Shown here piece by piece: positions 11,801-24,368 of a stretch of 64,000 nucleotides of DNA (position 1 is the stretch's first letter; every line of letters begins with the position of its first letter). The notes beneath the pieces were generated by a model, which was given only the letters and a program-made list of their open reading frames with translations, had not been told where the DNA came from and did no database searches. Source of the stretch: Spinacia oleracea (Eukaryota > Streptophyta > Magnoliopsida > Caryophyllales > Amaranthaceae); contig NC_079487.1 of assembly GCF_020520425.1 (NCBI RefSeq), positions 79,613,141 through 79,677,140 on the forward strand, given 5' to 3'. The position numbers were made by a program, and so were the translations under genes.

Positions 11801-14800
11801 TATACCGGCAAAATTCCAGTACTCGCATCCACATAAATACACATTCATGTGTTCAGTGTATGATAGCACACACCCCAAACTCGGCTCAATAAGCAAACAA
11901 GTCAAGACTTTCACTTCTAACATCTACTTTGATCGAACTAACATACGCAGAAGTCATCAAGTGGGTCATATTGCAACAGGATTCAGAGAGTTTCCTCATA
12001 GGAAAGCCATAAGGTTGCAGTGTCGCACTATAAGTCTGTAAAGGGAACACCAAACACTGCGACCTTATGGCTACAGCAGTACAGCCGGAAAAGTTCAGGG
12101 CGCACGAGCTAGTGATTACATTCTTCTTGGTGTGGTTCTTAAGACAACTTGGGAAGGCTCACACCAATAACAAATTTGGAGATTTATGAAAGTCCTTGAA
12201 CATCTGATATACAGGTGATATTTATTTAAAGACCTAACCTAACTTTAAAATCAAATTAGATTGGTTAAACACGTCAACCCACTAATTGAACGAGTTCAAA
12301 TCCTGAACTTAAAACACATTTTATATTAAGCACTTAAGGTAGTTTTTGCTGCCTCAAGTTCAGCAAAGCCTGAAAATAATCCAGTTCTCTGTCTCTAACT
12401 AATAAACATTTGAAGTTAGTGCTAAAACCTAAAAGCATACGGACTTGCTGCAATTTGTAGATAATATCATAAAGCAATATTTTATTGGATTATGGAATTG
12501 TAGTTTCTAGTTTCTTCTATGATCAAACTTGATCATTCCAGTAGAATAATTTGACTACAGAAGCCAAATGTGGCCAGGGACAGAGGACGTAAGTGTAGAT
12601 ATTAAAGCAAAACAACTCAAGTCTCAAGGTTGTTGCTCGGATAAAGAATAACACAAGTATAGATTACCTGGAAATCTGTCCCCATATATACTTTCTCCAG
12701 CTGAACCTGCACCAGGTATATCAAGCATGAGAGCAAAAAACAGAAATTGCATTTAAGTATATCCAAATGAGTAATCTCTTTCAATTATCCATACAGAAGA
12801 AACCAAGAGCCGAGAATTAGGTCACTCATACCAGCGTATAAAATAGCACAAAGCGCACTAAGCGATATGAGTCCTAGAGCCTAAGCGCGAAGCGCGCGCA
12901 TCGAAGTGAAGAACTTTAAGAATTAAAAGTTTTTTACTGTTAAGCATATATATGTTACAAAAATAATCACAAAAATATATAAAAATCAGATTTGATTCCA
13001 AAAATATATTACTCTTTGTTTTAACAAAAATAAAACATATAACATAGTGTTTCAAGAAGCTAGGCCGGCTGTTGTTACTGTTGTCTTTTTCTTTTCTTCT
13101 TTTTCCTTTTCTTTTGGACTCTTGGCCCACTTTCTATTGTTAAGGATTAATAGGGTGTGGTCCAAAACACAATAACAACATATAAAAAAGCTTTCAACGT
13201 AAAGTAATAAAAAACATCAATGAAGCGCCAAAGCGCGATTAAGCGCTTGATGTGCATGCGCTTAATTACAAACGCTTCGTTCAAATCTAATTAAGCACTT
13301 TTCCCTAGAGCTTCGCGCTTTTTTAAACACAGACTCATACCAATGGAAATCATCACGAAACCATTAATCATATTTCAACAACTCAAAAGGAGAGTATTGT
13401 TGGCAAGAATAAGTATCTATATGTTATTCGGTCAATAAAATGACAAGCCAGGTAATGCCAAAGATCTGAAAGCATTGAGGTTCAGCCTTTACAGCACAGG
13501 GTGCTACAACTTATAACCATTTCAAAAAAAAATACACGAGAATGTCTCAATGTATCTCCCGGACACTACCATGAACCCCCTATCAAAATTTTCTGGCCTC
13601 GTTCTGTAACACTTTGTTTGGATAAGAAGAAATGGAGAGAAAGGGAGGGAAAAGAACAAGCTCCCTTGTTTGGATAAAAGATTGGGAAAAGGAAGGGGAA
13701 AAAGGGAGGGATCCATTTCCCTCCAAACCTCTCCAGTTTTTGGGACTATTTCCTCCAAATTTGGAGGGAATAGTCCCAAAAATTCATTTAAGAAAAGCGT
13801 AATAGTTTAGTTGTGTTACAGACACATCAAGTGTGAAAAGAACAAATACCTTCTTGTCTGAGGAGATCACCACCCTGCAGAATAGAATAAAACATCAATC
13901 CATTATCAGAAAAGAATTTGTTTGAATATAATCAGGTGCAAAACAAATAACCTTTACTAAATCATGCTGGATAAACAACATAGCAAGTACAACCTTAAAA
14001 CTACATCATTAGAAAAGCAGGCGTGACCATCAGCCCTGTATCCTACAGCATAAACAACTCACCAATGAAAGAGGAAGACCACTCCTAACTTATGCCCGGA
14101 CAGAAAACCATATAAAGGGATAATCAGAGTACAGCTAAGACTAAAATGCAAAACTTGGAGATGAGAGGCATACCTGAGCCATGGAACCCTTCACAATCCG
14201 ATGGAAAAAGGTCCCTTTGTAGTGCAGGGGCTTCCTTAATTTCGGGCCAACTCCCTTCTCTCCTGGAAATTCAGAAAAATCTTTCGTAATTCAAAAGATT
14301 GGAGAGAATAAAAGCAGCCAAAAGTAGAAAAGAATAAAATAAAATAAAGAATATTAAAATACAAATAAAATATGTAAGCTTAATTCTGAAACAGAACCTA
14401 GCACAAAAGAGTATTCAGAGCCAACAAAACAGTACTTGTTACAAGAATGACTGCCATCAGTGCTCATCTCAACATAGATACAAAAATGTGCATGCAATAT
14501 ATTTATTTCTTGTTTTTAACTTCTGGATTTCTTCAGCCTCTTCATTTGGTTAATATCCCACTTCTTGAATTTCTATACAGCGATTAAACTAATTTCCTTC
14601 CCTCTATGCGGTAGATAATTGATACAAAAAAATTCCCTTTCAAATATAGGAATAAGCAGTGGGAGTTAAGACTGCACAATGCAAGATACACACCTTCCCC
14701 GGGAAAAATACTGTCACAAATTACGTTGTCTGTAAGAAATACACTATTATGGAAAATCATGTAGATATTCAACAAATTACCAAAGAAAAATACTTGAATT

Positions 14801-15568
14801 ACTATCATAACAACTGAGACCTCCCAATTTATAGTAAGAGCTCGAAAAAATAAATGGTATAACAGTGGGGAGGCTCACCGCTTTATTAAGTTGTATAAAC
14901 ACGCAACAGACCAACAACCGCAAGTTGAATCAACTTCCAATTTCCAGCAATAACTATCAAATAAAAATGGCATAATGGAAAAGCTCACTGCTTTATTTGG
15001 ATGCATAAGCATATAATAAACCATAGACCAGTAAAACAACCACCAACAAAGCACAAAAACAAAAAGAGCACAAAAAAAATGGGAAGCCACACCAGAATAC
15101 CATTAAATGTGCAAATTAATGGAATATTAGTTCTACAAAACCAATATCAAAGTTGGAATTGTCAGTCAACATAGACAAGGAAGCGATGGGGGGAAGTAAA
15201 TCCTCATCTACTGTAATTACCTGTACATAACGCACGAAAATTTTCGGCAGTCTTTGGAACTACGTCAGAAGAGAGCTGTGGAAACAAAGCACAAAGTTAA
15301 TAACATCTACTCCACATAAGTTTGTAAAGGAATTTGAAACAATACACTGGAAAGAACCATAAGTTAGAAATGCTTCTCCAAAGAATCACAGGGAAAAATA
15401 AAGTTGTGAGACACTAGGGACATTATCAGATATCAAGCCAAAAAAAACCAACCCAGTCAGCATTCAATTATGTAACAAGCAATGTAATACCTCAAAAACC
15501 ATCCTTTCATACGGATCTCCGTCAATTGACACATCCAAGAAAACAAACGGGTTTTTCTTCTTGGCCAT
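5844..15568 (-). CDS. CYP95: CYP95-class SR-cyclophilin (peptidyl-prolyl isomerase with RS domain), 13 coding exons
   Basis: Coding exons, minus strand: 15568-15491, 15275-15221, 14262-14174, 13874-13850, 12706-12668, 11741-11624, 11433-11303, 11118-10764, 10221-10109, 8687-8480, 8402-7665, 7579-7508 and 6183-5844. All introns are GT-AG, phases agree at every junction, and the sum is 2361 nt (786 residues plus stop), which strongly supports the model. Residues 1-175 are a cyclophilin domain starting [14 protein letters not shown], typical of plant CYP63/CYP95. Residues 180-300 are a Lys/Arg and Asp/Ser-rich linker. From about residue 395 to the end is an RS domain full of SRS, RSPSRS and SPPR motifs. 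Arabidopsis CYP95 is of similar length; CYP63 is clearly shorter. The family acts in nuclear speckles with SR splicing factors. Several catalytic positions differ from CypA: Ser71, Ser124, Thr132 and Asn137 replace Phe60, Phe113, Trp121 and His126, while Arg66, Met72 and Gln74 are kept. The start has purine at -3 and G at +4. Confidence 0.93.
9140..9380. mobile_element. Stowaway-type MITE in a CYP95 intron
   Basis: The element begins CCTCCGTTTCACAATAC and ends AGTGAACGGAGG, giving TIRs of the classic Stowaway CTCCGTT type. A TA dinucleotide flanks both sides (9138-9139 and 9381-9382), matching the Tc1/mariner TA duplication. It is 241 bp with no coding capacity, and lies in the intron between exons 9 and 10 of the cyclophilin gene. 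Confidence 0.85.
12845..13335. repeat. Candidate TIR insertion with AAGCGC-rich ends, in a CYP95 intron
   Basis: Both ends of this block carry clusters of AAGCGC/GCGCTT around a CTAGAGC core: CCTAGAGCCTAAGCGCGAAG near 12870, and in inverse orientation CTAGAGCTTCGCGCTTTTTT near 13305. The middle is AT-rich. The pattern suggests a small inserted element with inverted ends, but the arms align only in part and I see no target duplication. Confidence 0.4.
13610..13782. repeat. Foldback sequence ending in a 46-bp near-perfect palindrome
   Basis: Positions 13737-13759 and 13760-13782 are reverse complements with one mismatch and no loop (TTTTTGGGACTATT against AATAGTCCCAAAAA). The preceding purine-rich block repeats TTGTTTGGATAA twice. 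Together this looks like a small MITE or its remnant in the intron between exons 4 and 5. Confidence 0.5.
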
Positions 15569-15611
15569 CTCCCTCTTAGTGAGTTAGTATCGCAAATTCA
15601 AGCCAACTTCC

Positions 15612-17400
15612 CTGTTGTCTGTTGCAAAAGAAATGATAGCTTTTGTGAATTACAAAATTCAAGACAGAGATTTTGAGTAATTTGACAGCTTAAAGCATCT
15701 CTTTCACACGAAGAAGTGTGAAAAATTAAAAATAAATGAATAAGTAAAAACAGAAATCTCCACAGAATAAAACCAAGAGAGTCTAGGCGTCAATCCTTGT
15801 TCAACTTAAGGTGCATTATGATTTCCAAGTGACTCCAGCATCCTCAAACTATTTTAGCCTTCATTACTAACCTTAGCAGTCACTCATCACTAAGGAAACC
15901 ACACTTTCCTCACCCTCAAAGGCTCAAACATGATCCTGACAGAGCCCATGAAGACAATGAGAAGTAATTTGAAAAGAGACTACCTAACTGACAAATTTGT
16001 TTGAAACTTTATAGTTAATACCACTCCTCACCCAAAAAGGAATAGAATACAAGACGCAGTTGGTTGATTCTTTTGATTTGAAGCCCAAAAAAGGGAAATA
16101 AAACAATGTAGCACGTCAATTATACAGAGACATTCAGAAAATGTAAGATAGCATCCCTCCTATCATCCTATGAGTTATGACATATATAGTGCGCTTTCAA
16201 AGCTTACTAGCAGGGGATCAAGAATAACAACAGAAATGCAGAAAAAAATGCTGATCAAACAAGTTACAACTTACAACAGAGAATATACACAAAAATACTA
16301 GATAGGTACCCAAAAAAATGGCAAACAACAAAAATCCAGCTTTCAGTAAGTCTGCAGTTCTAATAATTATTTACCTGTTACATAAGTATCCTACCAAAAA
16401 AGCAACCAAGCACGAAGAAGTTGAGAACATTAGAAAATCGACATTCGACAGGCATTTAGCGAGTATAGCAACAAAAGAGTACTCGAATAGCTGGTGAAGT
16501 AGTGAACAACGCAACATCTAACCCTGGCACGATAAAATAAAATTTCCTTTGGACTGTTCAAATTATACAAGAAAATCAAATTTCTCAAAAATGGTTGAAT
16601 TACTCGATCAACCAACCCCTACCATGTTACACTCAGATAGACAAAATCTCAATGGAAAAGAAAACAATCTTCTACCTAACAGCATTTAGGGCAACCCTTC
16701 AAATACTAGCATGCATGCTACAAACAGTTGCAGTTTTCCAATGAGAAAATCAACTTCTAACACCAATTACCAAACTACGAACGTCATTTATCATTCCTGC
16801 ACTTTCATCAAAATAATGTATGCCCATGCATTCACCTTTTTCCCATAGGTAACTTCGATTCTCCCGACTAAAGCGATCTTATCTAACCATTACTCATATA
16901 CAAAATAATTCGCGAATACCGCAAATGAAACCAAGCACATCAGAGACATCACATAAACCCTAAAAACCCTCTAAAACAGATTCAAAGGACACACCCATAA
17001 TTCATCAAACCAGACGAACCCTAAACCTTAAACCCCAAATAAAATTATATAATTGTAGAAAAGTCCACATCAGTACAACTAAATCAGGCATAACTTAGCA
17101 CCAAAAAGTTGCGAAAAACAATAGATTAGCCACAGAAATCGGAGCAATTTGGCAAATGAAAATATAGCATCAATTATAAACCGATTAAACGAATTATATA
17201 ACCAAAATGGCTGGATATTGCTAAGCATATCGATCAAAGAAAAACAGAAAGAAGAGAATAGAGAGAAAAATTAGGGTTAACCTGGAAATGGGCGAAAGAG
17301 GAGAGCGCAGTGCAGCAATGGCAGCTGATCCACCGTTAGGAGAGAGAGAATCAATGCGTGAGTGATGGAGAAAGAGTGTGTGTGCAAGAGGAAAAACCTA
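15612..17400 (-). other. Leader intron and non-coding first exon of the CYP95-like gene
   Basis: Upstream of the ATG the minus strand shows an acceptor ACAACAG at 15618-15612. A matching donor CCAG|GTTAACC ends a CT-rich exon running from roughly 17400 to 17282. The leader intron is therefore about 1.67 kb. CT-rich leaders and long 5'UTR introns are common in highly expressed plant genes. The 5' end itself is estimated, not seen. Confidence 0.6.
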
Positions 17401-17737
17401 GTGTCCACCTAAGTTACTAATTTGTCCCCATTCACTTTTGTTGAGCTACTCGTATACAATTGTCTAAGCATAAGTGCGAGTGGAAAGTCGTACATGTTGT
17501 GGGGTAAGAGGCGTAAAATTGTAAATTTTCATGTTCAAAAATAGAATAAAGCATAATTTAAAGATCATTTTGAAACGGACTAAAAGAGAAAGCGTAAAGA
17601 TCATTTAGAAATGCAGGTAGTGCATAATTGAAGTTGAAAAGATGGGAAAATGACTAGTTTAGAAGACTTGAAATTGAAAGGAAAAGAGTGTTCAATTATA
17701 ACATCTTTTCCTTGAATGCTTCAAAACCTTGGATTAA
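17401..17737 (-). promoter_or_regulatory. Proximal promoter region of the CYP95-like gene (inferred)
   Basis: This is the only non-transposon sequence between the inferred first exon and the short Helitron upstream. I see no convincing TATA box; the assignment rests on position alone. Confidence 0.35.
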
Positions 17738-18197
17738 TCTATTACTATATACTAAAAGAGACACCAGGAATGACACATGTCACTCCCTGATGCAATTTTT
17801 TCCCGCCAAAAGCCTATTTCCTAAAATATATCTAATTTATTTATTTATTTAGTTTTTAACAATTTTATAAATGTTTTATGTATGGAAACAAAATATTGGC
17901 TTACTAAATAAGACAATAATAAATACCACATAATAACTTGCTTAACATTATATTGAAATATTTCTGTCAAATCGGTATATCAATAATAGAAAATACATTT
18001 AGTCAATATTTTAATCAAATTAGCATATTATGCATATAAATTATGTAATACGAAAAGTTTCACATCAGATGATTAAATATGAATATGTTCAAGATTTATT
18101 AATTATGCTTTATGTTTAAGAGAAGAAATACTTTATAAAAAAAATATGGTCAAACAATAATTTTAAAATATCCGTGCATGCACGGGACATAATCTAG
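17738..18197 (+). mobile_element. Short non-autonomous Helitron upstream of CYP95
   Basis: It begins TCTATTACTATATACTAAAAG after A17737 and ends CTAG (18194-18197) before T18198. A perfect 14-nt palindrome CCGTGCATGCACGG (18172-18185) forms the subterminal hairpin 8 nt before the end. These are the full set of Helitron terminal signals. It is 460 bp, non-coding, and about 340 bp from the presumed transcription start of the cyclophilin gene. Confidence 0.88.
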
Positions 18198-18814
18198 TCT
18201 AGCTTTAAACTGAGGTTGCTTACTTAAAGTATCATCAATTTTGAAATTAATTTTAGAAATTGAAGTTTGAACTTGAATTGAAAAATTAGGTGAATTAGCA
18301 CCAAAAGAGAAGATGTTTCAAGGATGAAAATCCGCACCTTATATGCTCCTAGCATTGAAATTTTCTAGTTTTAAAGAGCGGTTTCTCTCTTAAAATATTA
18401 TTGAATATGAACTTGAAATTGAATCAAGAAACTTGAAGCTCATGATTTTCTAGCTTGAAGAAGGATTTTGCCCATCTTCATACATCCTTGAACTTGTGAG
18501 AGGCCAAATTTTGAAATCGGAATTGCATGATGATTGTTGTAAAATAGAGTTTTCAAGAGTGCAATCTCTTATACTAATCATATTTTTTTAAAAGGTTTTT
18601 TGAAAATTTGGGACTTTGAATTTGTAAAAAGAGTATAGAAGATCATTTGGAGAAAACATTCAAGTGTGATGTTCTTCCAAATATTACTCTTAAAATTGCA
18701 TTTGCCCAGTTCATGTGTGTTATATAGTCACATGAACATCCTTGGAATTGAAATTAGTAAGTAAAGAATTGAAGTGCCAAGAAAGGTAAAAGATTAGAGC
18801 CTTGAAAATTGATA
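18198..18814. other. Intergenic sequence left of the transposon nest
   Basis: AT-rich sequence with recurring TTGAA(T/A)TTGAA-like words and no gene. It is contiguous with 59431 onward if the nest is removed. Confidence 0.5.
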
Positions 18815-19150
18815 CCTTCTGTAACACCCCGACAATTCTCCTTTTTCTAAAATAACCCTTTTTATAAATATAACTATAGAGAATTATCAAAGTATTATCG
18901 CCCGTGTGAAAACGTAACGGCTTATTCAGAATTTTGCAGCGGAAAACATAAAACTAACTTTAGGTTTATAAATAAACAATTACATAATTAATCCCAAAAA
19001 CCAATCAACGAAAATAAGGAAATGTAAATAGTACGACAAGTTTAAAGTCCAATTTAACAAACTCAAGTCACTTAGCAAAACAAAATAAATACAAGCTCTC
19101 TAATCCCGATCCCAATGATGCATCATCTTCAAACCTGTAGATGGGCAACG

Positions 19151-19204
19151 CTTATTGATCCTTAGAGACTGCTCACCAAAATGGGTCATCACAGGATCAA
19201 TAAG
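19151..19204. repeat. 11-bp stem hairpin inside solo LTR A
   Basis: CTTATTGATCC (19151-19161) and GGATCAATAAG (19194-19204) are exact reverse complements around a 32-nt loop. The homologous site in LTR B (about 21163-21216) has one stem base changed. Confidence 0.7.
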
Positions 19205-22200
19205 GCATAGCCATGATCAACACACACAAACAAAGTACGTAATCAGCAAAGCTGAGTACTACATACTAAATCAATAATAATCCTAACATGATTCTATTAA
19301 ACGAACAATCCTAACATGATACTAATAAAACATAAGTAAGGGCAAACAAAACATATTAATTTGAAGACCACACCTGACTAGACTAGGTTAGACTGGACTA
19401 GAACTTTTATAACAATAATATTATTTTAATTGAAATAGTCAATGGACCGAGTTGTCTAACTAGAAGCTTCACTAAGGAAGACGAGGTACAGGCGCGACTC
19501 TGTAACCTCAGTGACCTGCGATATCAAGGAACTTTTGAATAAAAATAGAACACGGTGATCAATCCGGTCCCAAAAAAGGCCATGGGCTACCACCATGAAC
19601 CCCAACTCCTGTTTGTCCGTCACTTCAGACGTGCACAGTCTAAAGCTATTGCTATTCAGTTTCACTTTACATGATTTACCAATTAATACTTTGTTATGAC
19701 TCGACAATCACATAAATCATAAAATCAACAAGTATTCACAACTGTTTTTATCTTGGAATTAGGTAAGCGATCACAAAGTTCTCAATGAACAACTCATTAC
19801 AATTAATTCAACCTTTCCTTTAACAATGATCAACCCCTCTATATGGGTATAAGGTTTCAACTTACTAAACAAGGTCCTCGGCCCTCATAAAGTAGTGAAA
19901 TGCTAAAAGGGAACAACGATCAATCGATCCAAACCAATATATGTAAAATAATCTAATGTTCCCAACCAACATGTTTGCATCAATCATCCATACTAACATG
20001 TTATAGTTCTCATAACGAAATATATGTTCAACATGTTCATCCAACAACATTAAACATGTAAATTTCAACATCACCAAGTTCATCGACAAATTCAACATGG
20101 TTTCAATAATAACACACATCCCCAAGCACACAGGTATGTAGGTACCTTGTGTAAACAAACTGATAGGCCACTTTAACACTTTCAAAAGTCGCCTAAAGAC
20201 AATTCTCCGCCTAAAACAACCAACAAATATTCCCAATCAATTTCTAATCATTCGCAACCATAATAAAGCATTCTAAATACATCCTAAACATATTTAGAAC
20301 CTTCCCCAATATCAAAACTTGAATATTTGATTTCCTAGCATCATAATTATTGAATTAGTGATTGAAATTCGTTGGAGACTCTTTGCAAACATCGTACTTT
20401 AAATTTTCAGCAATATAACTTATTTAAAAACTTCACCAAGGCCAATTTACGTTCCTAGTACATCGAGACAATAAATTTAATAATCCACAATCGTCCTACC
20501 ATGTTTAACAACCATTAAAACCTTGAAATTCATACTTTAAATAATCAAAAATCAATATTTCAATGCATTTATATAATCTGAAAATTAAATATATTATTTA
20601 AACATAATATATGAATCTTAAATTCTAATTAAATCATAAAAATCCTAAATTCAATTTAATTAAAATATAACATAAATTAATAACATAAAAATTAGAATAT
20701 TTAATTTAATTGCTTAGAGTTCAAGAAATAACCAAGAAATAAGAGGGTTTGGGCGGCCGACGGACTGAGTCACGGCGGCAGGTGGTTGGAAGGGTGGCGA
20801 CGGTTGCAAGCAAGGTGGAGTTGGTTGCGGGTCTGTAACACCCCGACAATTCTCTATTTTATAAAATACTCTTTTAATATAAAACGTAGAGAATTATCAA
20901 GGCATTATCGCCCGTGTGAAAACGTATCGGCTTATTCAGAATTTTGCAGCGGAAAACTTAAAAATAACTTTAGGTTTATAAATAATCAACTACAGAATTA
21001 ATCCCAAAACCAATCAACGAAAATAAAATCAATGTAGATAGTTCAACAAGTTTAAAGTCCAAATAAACAAACTCAAGTCAACTTAGCAAATCAAAATTAA
21101 ATACAAGCTCTCTAATCCCGATCCCAATGATGCATCATCTTTAAACCTGCAGATGGACAATGCTTATTGACCCTTAGAGACTGCTCACCAAAATGGGTCA
21201 TCACAGGATCAATAAGGCATAGCCATGATCAACACACACAAACAAAGCACGTAATCAACAAAGCTGAGTACTACATACTAAGACAATAGTAATCCTAACA
21301 TGATTCTATTAAACGAACAATCCTAACATGATACTAATAAAACATAAGTAAGGGCAAACAAGACATATTAATTTGAAGACTATATTTGACTGAACTAAAC
21401 CTTTGTATCATTAACATTATTTTAAGTGAAATAGTCAATGGACCGAGTTGCTACTAGAAGCCTTCACTAAGGAAGACGAGGTACGGGCGCAACTCCGTAA
21501 CCCCAATGACCTGCGATATCGAGGAACTTTTGACTGAAATAGAGCTGGTGATCAATCCGGTCCCAGAAAAAGCCATAGGCGACCTATGACCCCAACTCCT
21601 GATTGTCCGTCACTTTAGACATACACAGTCTAAAGCTACTGCTACTCAGTTTCACTTTACATGATTTACAGATTAAAACTCTGTTATGACTCAACAATCA
21701 CATAAGTCATACAATCAACAATTATTCACAACTGTGTTTATCTTGGAATTAAGTAAGTGATCACAAAGGTATCAATCAAGACTCATTCCAATTAATTCAA
21801 CCTTTCCTTTAACAATGATCAACCCCTCTATATGGGTATAAGGTTTCAACTTACTAAACAAGGTCCTCGGCCCTCATAAAGTAGTGAAAAGCTAAAAGGG
21901 AACTACGATCAATCAATCTAAACCAATATATATAAAATAATCTAATGTTCCCAACCAACATGTTTGCATCAATAATCCATACTAACACGTTATAATTCTC
22001 ATAACGAAATATATGTTCAACATGTTCATCCAACAACATTAAACATGTAAATTTCAACATAACCAAGTTCAACAACAAATTCAACATGGTTTCAATAATA
22101 ACACACATCCCCAGGCACACAGGTATGTACGTACCTTGTGTAAACAAACTGCGAGACCACTTTAATAATTCAAAAGTCGCCTACGGAGAATTCTCCACCT

Positions 22201-23538
22201 AACAACAACCAATATAGACTCATATCAATTCACATTGAATTTTCAGCAACATTAGGGAGCTTCAAACCCTTCCTAAACATAATTAGAACATTCTCCAATG
22301 TCAACACTTAGCTACTAAACCTCCTAGCATAGTGATTACTAATGACCTTAATTTATCATAAACCTCAATAAACATTCCTTTTTAAAATTTCCAGCAATAT
22401 AAACTATTTTAAAACTTCACCAACACCAAATTAACATGCTTAGAATCATAAAAATCATAACTTTGGTAATTCATAATCATCCTACCATGATTTAAAATCA
22501 TTAAAACTTTAAAAATTCATACTTTAATAATTAAAACCATTATTTCAATCAAATTGTATAATCTGAAAATTAATAATTTAATTATGCAAAACATGAAATA
22601 TGAAATTCATAACTTAATAATAAAACCATAATTTAATTCAATAAAAACACGAATTATATTAATAAAACGTAAGTAATCATTTAATTAGTTTAGGGTTTAA
22701 GAATTAACCAAAGGAGAAGAGAGGGAGGTGCTGGCCGGCGGGCAGGGCGGCGACAGAAGGGCAGGAGACCGGCTAGGCGCCGTGGCTGGGCGCAGAGAAG
22801 GTGGTCGTGTTCGGTGGTCGAACGGTGGTGGTTGTTGCTAGTGACGAGAGAGGAAGAAACGAGGAGTGCAGAAAACCGACGACTCTGCAGGTGGGCAGCA
22901 CAACGTGGAGGAGCACGACGAGTGTGGCTGGTGGTGCTCGATGGTTTTGCGGTGGCAACACGGTGGTGTGCTGGGAAAAACTAGAAACAGAGAAACAACG
23001 ATTAATGGGTTTGCAAGAAACCGAAACTAAAGAGTTCAGGAGAACGAAGGAGAGAGAGAAGGAGAAGAAGAATTATCGGCGGTGAAGGGTGGCAGAACGC
23101 CGGTGTCGTGCATGGATGGTGGCTGGTGGCGTCGTTTGAGAGTTCACGTGAAGGGGAAGCAAGGTTTGAGGGTTTTGGTGTTTTCGTTTCACGTGAAATT
23201 GAAGCAAGGAGAAGGAGTTGAGTTTCACGTAAAACAAAACAAGGGTGGGGAATTATGGTTTTGTTTAGTTTGGGCTTTACCCATTTGGGCTAGGATTAGG
23301 ATTGGGTTTTAATGTTTGAATACAAAGCCGATTAAGATTGTTTCCCCAAATTCAAACGTGTTTTCGTAATTCAAATTCTTTTCAAAATAAAATTCTAAAT
23401 TTATTTTTGATTGCATAAATTCTTAAAATTTTAAAATGCATTTGAATAAATAAATATACATTAAATATGTATATTTATTACTAAAATTCACCAATAAATA
23501 CCTAGTATTTAAAAAACACAACCACCCCCATTACAATG

Positions 23539-23546
23539 CCACGTGG
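23539..23546. promoter_or_regulatory. G-box CCACGTGG near the Helitron 5' end
   Basis: A palindromic G-box, the plant bZIP/bHLH binding core, lies about 40 bp inside the inferred Helitron start. A second ACGT-containing copy (GCCACGTCGCC) follows about 26 bp later within a repeated ATTACA(A/G)TGCCACGT block. A promoter role is inferred. Confidence 0.4.
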
Positions 23547-24063
23547 CCCATCCCTATTACAGTGCCACGTCGCCCGCCATGTGTCTTCAATCCAAAAAAA
23601 AAGGGAAATTACAAGGAAAGAGAAAAAGAAAAAGAAAAACAAAACAAAACAATAGGGAGCAATGGAACTTGGCATCACCGTTTCCCATGTCCCTTTCTCT
23701 TTCCTCCTTCTCCTTGCCATTAATTACCATCATTCATTCCGGATTTATTCGCCATCAATAACCAGAATCATGAGGGTTGAACAACCACCGTATTCATTTC
23801 CAACTTCAATCGAAATTGACTCCTCTTGAATCTTCATTACACTCCAAAGAAAACCCTTGCAAGAACCTTCAATTGGACCTCGAACTAGAATCAAAATCCA
23901 ATTTCACCTTCAATTCGATCCCACCATCTTCTCCCTAACTTTGATAACCTCCATTCTCAAATTAATTACGCTAGAAAACATTAACAAAATCTTAAACCAT
24001 GTCGGTTACGGTTTCGTTTCACAATTGGTTATTGAACTTCCACCTCACATCTCTTAATCCAAT

Positions 24064-24088
24064 CCTAACTCTATTTAACAGAGTTAGG
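24064..24088. repeat. Perfect 9-bp stem hairpin
   Basis: CCTAACTCT and AGAGTTAGG pair exactly around a 7-nt AT-rich loop. No U-run follows, and its role is unknown. Confidence 0.7.
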
Positions 24089-24368
24089 TATGCCATCAGT
24101 AATGATTTGACCGTGAGCTTACATCAGGTATGATTTTCTATGTTATTCGACCCTGTTCTTATTTGGCTTAGTTTACGCTTTTGAATAGTAGTATGGTTTT
24201 TTAATGGGTATTGATTCACCACTTTTGGGGTTTGTAATTGATGTGTAGTTTTGTTTTTCCATTCCCAAAATGTATTGTACTGAATGTTGATATTTTCCCC
24301 CAATTTTGTGAATTATGAGTTGATTGATTTTGTTTAGTAGCACACACCTTTGCTGGGACATTCAGAGT

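Noticed and set aside
11582-12041. Plus-strand frames opposite the cyclophilin exons
   Set aside because: They are antisense shadows of exon 6 and its intron.
22773-23312. Gene-like frames in LTR B with GC-rich start
   Set aside because: No splice structure or protein family. The homologous part of LTR A (20740-20833 and 58669-59130) does not keep the frames.
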